DNA from: Diplonema papillatum
Taxonomy: Eukaryota > Euglenozoa > Diplonemea > Diplonemida > Diplonemidae
Assembly: GCA_030068145.1 (NCBI GenBank)
Contig: JAPJBO010000701.1
Span: 58,793-122,792, forward strand
Length of the DNA stretch: 64,000 nucleotides
Direction: 5' to 3'
The notes under the pieces were generated by a model. The model had not been told where the DNA came from. It did no database searches and saw only the letters and a list, made by a program, of their open reading frames with translations. Positions 58,058-64,000 of this stretch are shown one piece after another (position 1 is the stretch's first letter; every line of letters starts with the position of its first letter). Both the position numbers and the translations under genes were made by a program.

Positions 58058-61000
58058 GTGACCATCCTCGCCAACGAGCGGTGGATTCAAGCTGCGACGC
58101 GCAAGATGCTTGGCCGCGCATGTCCGGTGCCGGGAGACGGGAACTGCCAGTTCTCGGCCATTTCGCAGCGGCACGGGACAGTGGATGCTGTGCGACTTCG
58201 ACGGATGGTGGTTGACGAGATGGAGGCGCGCCCTGCTGACTACCGTCCGTACATGGTGGTAGAGCCGGGGCCGAACGACCGAGAGCTCACGGTGGCGGAA
58301 GAGTTGGCCAGGTGGCAGGCGTACCTGGAGGCCATGCGAAGAAATGCGACGTACGGCGACGAGCTGACGCTGCGGGCAGCATCGCGGGTGCTGCGTTGCG
58401 ACATCTGGGTGCTGAACGCGACGAGTCGGGAGACCCTGCGCGGATGCAGGCAACCGGCGCCGACCGCGACCATCATCTTGACATACCGGCCAGAGCATTA
58501 CGACGCCATGCTCTTGCCGCTGCCGAGCCAGCGCTTGCTGGAGGCGACGACAGGCGACTCGGTACCCTTGGCGCGGCTCGCTTTGGTCAATGCCGGCCCG
58601 GTTGCTGGCACGGCCGCACCGACCCACCGCCCACCAACCGGCGTGCCCGTCGCTGCGCAGACCCGGCAACAGGACACGCGCCCCCGCGCGCCCGGATCAA
58701 GGCGACCCTGCGACAAACTTGCGGATCTGAGGTCCAACCTCACGGTCGCGACGTTCAACGTCACGTCCTACAGGCGGCACTACCTCGATGTGCATGGACT
58801 GGACGCGGACTTGGTCGCTTTGCAGGAGGTCCGGCTGGACGAGGCGTCGGCAAAGGCGAGTGCGGCGCTCGTCCGGCAAGAGCTCGGAGCCAGGCTCTAC
58901 GTTGGCAAGCCGCTACCGCTCAAACGGATGGGGAACGGAGGGCTGCAAGCTCCCCCGGGCGGCGTGGCGTTTCATGTCCGCGACCGCAGCACAAAGGTAT
59001 GGCAGCCGCCCATGGGACATGCGGCGGAACGACGACTGTGGGAGACGGGACGATGGCAACACCTGGCAGTGCCATACGGCGACGGGAAACGAATGCTACA
59101 CCTGATGACGGTGTATGCGCATGCGAGAGGAAGGGCACGGAGGGAAGAACTTCTGGAGGCTGTTTTCGAAGTGGCCGCGGGATTGGGAGACGTTCCGGTA
59201 CTGGTGATGGGCGACTGGAACACCGCGGTCGAAGACTCGCCGGCACTGCGGAAGGCAGTGTCTGTGGGGCATTGGACGGATGCAGCCCTGCTCGACGCGC
59301 AACGCCGGGGGCGACAACCCGAGAGCACCTGCTCGCAGGCGGACGGAGGAACGCGCATCGACATGGTGTTCGCCAACGCAGCAGCAGTAGGCGCCGTGCG
59401 ACAGGTGACGGTGACACGGGTACCGGGCGTGCCCACACACAGCGCCGTGGTGGTGGACCTCAATCTGCAACGCCTCCAGGCGACCACGGGAACGGTAGTG
59501 CGACCGGCCCCCATCCCCGCTGGCTCATCGATGCTTTCGGTTGAAGAGCGAGGCGTCCTGTGCGCAAAGATGATGGAGCCCACCCGAGCACGCCACATGG
59601 AAGCAGCAGCGAGGGAAGACGTCGAAGCGATGTGGCAACTGTCCGCGCAACCAGCGGAAGCGTACCTGTTGGAGGCGGCGCCAGAGCTACCGGGTCCGTC
59701 CGGGAAGTTCGTGGGGAGGGCGCTGACCACGAAGCCGCGGCTCAGGCGGGTGACGGCACCGGCGAACCCGCTCGACGGGGGAGCGGTGAACGCGCACCAG
59801 CAAGCGACGTCGAAGTTGATCCGGCAGATCGAGGCGATTGAGCGCGACTCTGCGGACGTGACGGGTTTAAAGGCGCAGCTGGTTCGGAAGCAGCGATGGG
59901 ACAAGGCGAGGGCGGGCGGGAAGAAGCTGATGGCTGACGACGCCTGGGCAGAGGTCTGGGGTCGACCGAGCCCGCCAGTCGGCGAGACGATGATGAAGAT
60001 GCTCGCAGATCTGCGGGGGTCGCAGAAGAAGTTGGCGCACGACGTGAAAGAGACGCGGATAAACGAGTGGCGCCGGAGCATGCAGCTGGCCGCCAAGGTT
60101 GCACCCGGGAGAATCTTCGCGTGGGTAAAGCAGGCGGACCGGAGACAGGTGGAGTACCTCGCGAGAGCAGACGGTTCCGTGACCTGGGACGCGAAGGAGA
60201 TGGACGAGCTCCTGAGAGGGCCATCCGCCTGGGGCGGAGTGTACGAGCGGCACGGCAGGAAGGAGACACCGGCGCCCAAGTGGGAGGCGTTTGAAAAGGA
60301 CTTTCGGGCTCACATCCCGCGGGCGAACGCGGTGGAGCTGAACGCGATAACGGCGGCCGACCTGCGGAAGACGCTTGGAACGATGAAGAAGAACACCGCG
60401 CCGGGCGCGGAGGGCTGGCGGGTACGCGAACTGGCGGCTCTCCCCGACGAGGCGTTGCGGCGGTTCGCGGAACTTTTTGCAGTGGTCGAGAAGACGGGCA
60501 AGTGGCCGGAGTCGCTCATGAGGGCCCTGGTCTCGCTCATCCCAAAGGGCGAGGGCGGCTCCGGACCAATGGACCTACGGCCCATCTCCGTCACGAGCGC
60601 GGTCTACAGGCTGTGGGCGGCGACGCGGCTCCGGATGCTGATGGAGTGGATGCTGGCGTGGGTCCCCGAGGGTATGCGGGGAGCCATCCCGAAGCGTGGG
60701 GCCGACGACGTCATGTACGCCATCGGTCTCCGCATCGAGCACGCCGCAGAATGTGGCAAACCCTTGTTTGGTCTTTCGGTCGACTTCATGAAGTGCTTCG
60801 ACCGGCTGCCGCACGAGATCATGTTCCGTTTGATGGAGGTGATGGGGCTGGACCCGGGGGTACTGAGGGCGATGAAGGCGGTGTACGGAAGCATGCAGCG
60901 CCACTTCAAGACGGCGCGGGCAGTCGGGGAGCCTTTCGTTGCGACGAATGGCATCTTACAAGGGTGCCCCCTCAGCGTGCTGTTCCTAAACGCGCTCATC

Positions 61001-63832
61001 GCGGTCTGGGTGCGGGCCGTGGGGGCGTTGACAACACCGGCCCAGGCGATGGCGTACCTGGACGACATTCATGCGATGTCGGAGTCCCTCAGGGGGCTCA
61101 AGGCCGTGGCTGAAGTCACGACGGACTTCGCCAACGCGACCGATGGGGGCGTCAACGCTGGGAAGTCGTTCTTTTACGCCACGAACGCGGACGCTCCGGG
61201 AACGCTCACAGTGCAGGGCAACAAGGTACTGCGGAAGACAAGCTTCGACGTTCTGGGGGCGATGTTTACGGTCGGGAAGGGTGCGCCGCCCCCCAGCAGG
61301 CGGATTCGAACCCGGCTCGAGGCCGCGAAGAACATCGCGAGAAGGGCGAGAAGCCTGCCGATCCCGATGGACCAGAAGGAAGGTTACGTGGCTGCGTCGG
61401 CCACAGCGAAGGCGTTGTACGGCGTCTCGGTGTGGCAACCGGCGGGGACGTACATGGAAGGCCTGCGAGTTGCTACCCTGGCGGGGCTGTGGACCGGCGG
61501 CAACAGAAGGTGCGATGCCGTCGTGCTGAACACGCTGTGTCGGGGGCACAGATTGGACCCGCGTGTCGCCGCGATTCATCGGCGGGTAAACACATTTTCG
61601 CAGCAGATGGTGAAGCAGTCGCACTTGGCGCCGCTGGTTGTTGCCATCCGAGCAGCTCGACAAGCAAGGCGGGACCGCCCCCCCGGCGCTCCAGAGGCAC
61701 CGGGGCGAAGCAAGGAGGGGCCAGTGTTCCTGCTCGAGCGAGCGATCGCAGACATCGGATGGACGTGGCCCAGGTTCGACACCCTGCAGGAAGGAACGGG
61801 CCGGCGGCGCGAATGGACGGTGGTGCAGAACGTCGAGCCGCTGACGAAAGAGGAGAGGCAGCGGGCGCAGACCGCTCGGCACAACTTCCAGCACGAGCTG
61901 CGGGAGGCCGGGCGGACGATGCGCTACAAGGACGTGGTCAAGACGAGGGCATCCCTCCTCGGCATCGAGGACGGCATCGACGGGGGTGCCACGCGAGACC
62001 TGCTGGAGAAGGGCGCCATCACCGGCTACCAGCAGGGCCTGGTCAGAGCTGTCATTGCCAACGCGGTACACACCGGCAAGCGATGGGAGCAAGCAACCTG
62101 CAGATTCTGCGACGCGGGTGTCCCGGAGGACGAACAACACATGTGGTGGGACTGCGTCAAGTGGAGCGACGTGCGCGGCGCGTATCCGAATGTGCTCGCT
62201 CGGCGGCCCGAGATGAAGCCGTGCATGGCTCTATGCGGCGTCATGCCCAAGGACGCGATGGGACTCGACTTCGACGAATGCAGGGAGCTGGCGGCCGGGA
62301 TGCAGCTGATGTGCGTCGAGATCCTGCTCGGGAGGCAGCGGGCCGACGGCATCCTCGAGCAGGACTGCCGGCGCAAGGAGCTCAAGGTGTCGACATATCC
62401 GTGGGGGTGGGAGCCGCAACGGCCGACGGCCAGCCAGACCATCAACGTCGACGGTGCGCGGCCGGACCGCAACGCATGGAAGGACACCCACGAGATGCTC
62501 CTGGCGCTGGCAGAATGGTGCTCGACGAAGCGGTGGTCCGAAACCGGCAAGGAGGCCTCCATCTCGTATTTCGAGCTCGCTGTCGATTTTGAGCTGCACA
62601 GCGGCCTGACCCTCACGCCGGCCGGCACACAGCGGAGGCAGGAGAACATCGCGCAGCGGCAGCCGAAGGAGCGCTGGACCGTGGCGGACACGCTGCCGGG
62701 AGAGGAGACGGCGGCGTTCTTCGACGGCGGCAGTCGGGGGAACGGGACCAACGGCGCGGTCGCGGGAGCCGGGGCGGTCTTCTACGACAAAGGCGTCAAG
62801 CAGTGGGAAGTTGAGAAGCCCATTGCCGGGAGAGCGACGAACAACGTGGCGGAATACGTCGGGTTCGTCAGCGTGTTGGCGAGGTTGCTGCGGGACCCCG
62901 TGCCGCCGACACCCCGCACCATCGTCGTCAAGGGCGACAGCGAACTGGTCATTGATCAGATAAAGGGCACGAAGAGGTGCAACGAAACACTCCGGCGATA
63001 CTACGACCAGGCGCAGAACCTGTTGGCGAAGCTGCACGACCGACGGACGACGATCGAGCCGGTGCACATTCCTCGCGAGCTCAACAAGGATGCGGACGAA
63101 CTGTCGAACCGCGCCATGGACACCGCACAGCGACAGGCGGCACAGGCCTACAGCGACTCGGCGACCGCGAAAGGGTGGGCGATGAGGACCGCGCTGAGCA
63201 GGTTGGGCAAGATTGCGCGCGTGAAAGCCGTCCACCCGGCCCTCGAGATGCGCGTCAACCACCTCACCAGCCTCGGGGGACCCATCCTCCATGGCCTCAA
63301 CAAACGGCCGCAGATCAACAACCGGGAGGCCTTCGAAGCGGTGATGCGGGCGTTCGAAGTCGCCGCCGTACGGCACGTGCCCAAAAAGATGGCGAACAAA
63401 GGACGGGGCGACCAGGGCGGCCACTGGGAGAAGGCGGGTGTCCTGACCGGCAGCTTCCGACCCCAGGCCCATTACCCACGGGGGTGGCAACACAGCGGCG
63501 AGAAGTGGAAGGCACGGGCAAGACACGACCGGGCGACGCACCGTCGCGCACGCGGCGGCGGCAGCCGCCACCTTTGGGACGTCCTAGCGAACGCCGAGAA
63601 GAAGAAAGCCGACGCGCAACGGGCGGGGTGCAGACCGGGATCGTCAACCAACCGCCCGACAGCGGCTGCAGCGGCAGCAACAGCGGCAGTGACATCGACA
63701 GCGGCGACGTCGCGAGGACGCACGGAAGGACCCGCGGCACAGCACCAGTCCATTCCCCACGCGGGGGGAGATGGCCGTGGAACCCTCCCCCGGGATGACG
63801 AAGGCCGGGGAGAGCCGGGGGCAGTGAAGTAA
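58058..63832 (+). CDS. LINE ORF2: OTU protease – endonuclease – reverse transcriptase – CCHC – RNase H
   Basis: 1,924 codons from a GTG at 58058; the frame is open back to the ORF1 stop and the first ATG is 58106 (MLGRACPVPGDGNC). Residues about 20–165 form an OTU cysteine protease: Asp-Gly-Asn-Cys in VPGDGNCQFSAIS and His in LTYRPEHYDAMLL. About 228–475 is an EEP endonuclease (VATFNVTSYRR, LVALQEVRLDE, LVMGDWNTAVED, GTRIDMVFANA, THSAVVVDL). About 820–1050 is an LINE RT (LRPISVTSAVYRL, GLSVDFMKCFDRLP, NGILQGCPLSVLF, MAYLDDIHAMSE). About 1348–1370 is a finger (CRFCDAGVPEDEQHMWWDC). About 1550–1690 is RNase H (AAFFDGGSRGNGT, NNVAEYVGFVS, VKGDSELVIDQ, NKDADELSNRA). The tail is basic. It drives target-primed reverse transcription; the OTU role is unknown. 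Stop TAA 63832. Confidence 0.92.
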   Translation: MTILANERWIQAATRKMLGRACPVPGDGNCQFSAISQRHGTVDAVRLRRMVVDEMEARPADYRPYMVVEPGPNDRELTVAEELARWQAYLEAMRRNATYGDELTLRAASRVLRCDIWVLNATSRETLRGCRQPAPTATIILTYRPEHYDAMLLPLPSQRLLEATTGDSVPLARLALVNAGPVAGTAAPTHRPPTGVPVAAQTRQQDTRPRAPGSRRPCDKLADLRSNLTVATFNVTSYRRHYLDVHGLDADLVALQEVRLDEASAKASAALVRQELGARLYVGKPLPLKRMGNGGLQAPPGGVAFHVRDRSTKVWQPPMGHAAERRLWETGRWQHLAVPYGDGKRMLHLMTVYAHARGRARREELLEAVFEVAAGLGDVPVLVMGDWNTAVEDSPALRKAVSVGHWTDAALLDAQRRGRQPESTCSQADGGTRIDMVFANAAAVGAVRQVTVTRVPGVPTHSAVVVDLNLQRLQATTGTVVRPAPIPAGSSMLSVEERGVLCAKMMEPTRARHMEAAAREDVEAMWQLSAQPAEAYLLEAAPELPGPSGKFVGRALTTKPRLRRVTAPANPLDGGAVNAHQQATSKLIRQIEAIERDSADVTGLKAQLVRKQRWDKARAGGKKLMADDAWAEVWGRPSPPVGETMMKMLADLRGSQKKLAHDVKETRINEWRRSMQLAAKVAPGRIFAWVKQADRRQVEYLARADGSVTWDAKEMDELLRGPSAWGGVYERHGRKETPAPKWEAFEKDFRAHIPRANAVELNAITAADLRKTLGTMKKNTAPGAEGWRVRELAALPDEALRRFAELFAVVEKTGKWPESLMRALVSLIPKGEGGSGPMDLRPISVTSAVYRLWAATRLRMLMEWMLAWVPEGMRGAIPKRGADDVMYAIGLRIEHAAECGKPLFGLSVDFMKCFDRLPHEIMFRLMEVMGLDPGVLRAMKAVYGSMQRHFKTARAVGEPFVATNGILQGCPLSVLFLNALIAVWVRAVGALTTPAQAMAYLDDIHAMSESLRGLKAVAEVTTDFANATDGGVNAGKSFFYATNADAPGTLTVQGNKVLRKTSFDVLGAMFTVGKGAPPPSRRIRTRLEAAKNIARRARSLPIPMDQKEGYVAASATAKALYGVSVWQPAGTYMEGLRVATLAGLWTGGNRRCDAVVLNTLCRGHRLDPRVAAIHRRVNTFSQQMVKQSHLAPLVVAIRAARQARRDRPPGAPEAPGRSKEGPVFLLERAIADIGWTWPRFDTLQEGTGRRREWTVVQNVEPLTKEERQRAQTARHNFQHELREAGRTMRYKDVVKTRASLLGIEDGIDGGATRDLLEKGAITGYQQGLVRAVIANAVHTGKRWEQATCRFCDAGVPEDEQHMWWDCVKWSDVRGAYPNVLARRPEMKPCMALCGVMPKDAMGLDFDECRELAAGMQLMCVEILLGRQRADGILEQDCRRKELKVSTYPWGWEPQRPTASQTINVDGARPDRNAWKDTHEMLLALAEWCSTKRWSETGKEASISYFELAVDFELHSGLTLTPAGTQRRQENIAQRQPKERWTVADTLPGEETAAFFDGGSRGNGTNGAVAGAGAVFYDKGVKQWEVEKPIAGRATNNVAEYVGFVSVLARLLRDPVPPTPRTIVVKGDSELVIDQIKGTKRCNETLRRYYDQAQNLLAKLHDRRTTIEPVHIPRELNKDADELSNRAMDTAQRQAAQAYSDSATAKGWAMRTALSRLGKIARVKAVHPALEMRVNHLTSLGGPILHGLNKRPQINNREAFEAVMRAFEVAAVRHVPKKMANKGRGDQGGHWEKAGVLTGSFRPQAHYPRGWQHSGEKWKARARHDRATHRRARGGGSRHLWDVLANAEKKKADAQRAGCRPGSSTNRPTAAAAAATAAVTSTAATSRGRTEGPAAQHQSIPHAGGDGRGTLPRDDEGRGEPGAVK

Positions 63833-64000
63833 CGAAGCCCGCGAACGGTGGGTGGTGACCCCTCCGAACAGTCTCCCTGGCCCTGGCCCACGCCTGATGC
63901 CGCAACCCCTTAACCCGGGCGGCGGCGCTTTGGCATGAGCCAGGAACCTCAAGGGGAGCAGCGCGAGAGGCATCATCCACGTTTCAAAGGCCCACACACC
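63833..64000 (+). other. Start of LINE 3' UTR
   Basis: Non-coding sequence after ORF2 to the window edge. No poly-A or tail repeat reached. Confidence 0.6.

Larger units (their letters stand above)
56040..64000 (+). mobile_element. LINE-type retrotransposon (3' end beyond window)
   Basis: Two long open frames typical of a non-LTR retrotransposon, directly after the PH gene repeats. The exact 5' end is uncertain, near 56000–56080. The 3' UTR starts at 63833 and runs out of the window. Both frames are free of internal stops, so the copy looks young. Confidence 0.88.

Noticed and set aside
62231..63571. 446-codon minus-strand frame opposite LINE RNase H
   Set aside because: ORF2 motifs on the plus strand are unambiguous.

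Overview
The window is nuclear DNA from a eukaryote, probably a microbial one such as an alga or other protist. Coding stretches are GC-rich, at least three GT–AG introns can be placed, and several eukaryotic transposon superfamilies are present. Bacterial operon structure is absent. I cannot name the organism. No rRNA, tRNA, CRISPR array or spliced-leader gene was seen.

Layout. 1–10.3 kb is a stack of nested transposons. It starts with the end of a tyrosine-recombinase-type retroelement, then a dead antisense Merlin transposase fragment and satellite-like repeats. Next come a C2H2 zinc-finger gene (minus strand) and a MULE-derived gene (transposase tail, SWIM finger, C2H2 finger, cysteine protease). 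The MULE gene is cut by two ~213-bp MITEs and by a complete 3.3-kb Merlin element, each with a target-site duplication; removing all three restores one frame. 11.3–14.8 kb is a complete hAT-like element inserted in a poly-G tract; its transposase carries an N-terminal protease-like domain. 14.8–16.3 kb is a minisatellite. 16.3–21.6 kb is mostly gene-poor with MITE relics. 21.6–32.9 kb holds host-like genes: a coiled-coil protein, a Ser/Ala-rich protein with a tandemly duplicated 3' end, an ankyrin-repeat protein and a prenylcysteine-oxidase-like flavoprotein.

33–55.4 kb carries what looks like one or two very large spliced genes. A 2,488-codon first exon with cadherin-like repeats at 35.1 kb joins in phase to an exon at 43.4 kb. 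It may continue in phase to a coiled-coil exon at 46.6–47.7 kb, which in turn splices in phase 2 to a last exon at 55.2 kb, completing a PH domain. The 7.5-kb last intron holds a complete tyrosine-recombinase retrotransposon (49.0–54.5 kb) with split repeats in the order A1–ORFs–B1–A2–B2 and its YR gene upstream of RT/RNase H. Partial duplicates of exons and of the 5' end surround this locus.

56–64 kb is a LINE (3' end outside the window): ORF1, then ORF2 with OTU protease, endonuclease, reverse transcriptase, CCHC finger and RNase H.

The most striking theme is that three unrelated transposon classes in one 64-kb window (MULE-derived, hAT-like, LINE) each encode a cysteine-protease domain with Cys-before-His order, typical of deubiquitinase-like folds. 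Two retroelements also separate ORF1 and ORF2 by a single in-frame TGA.
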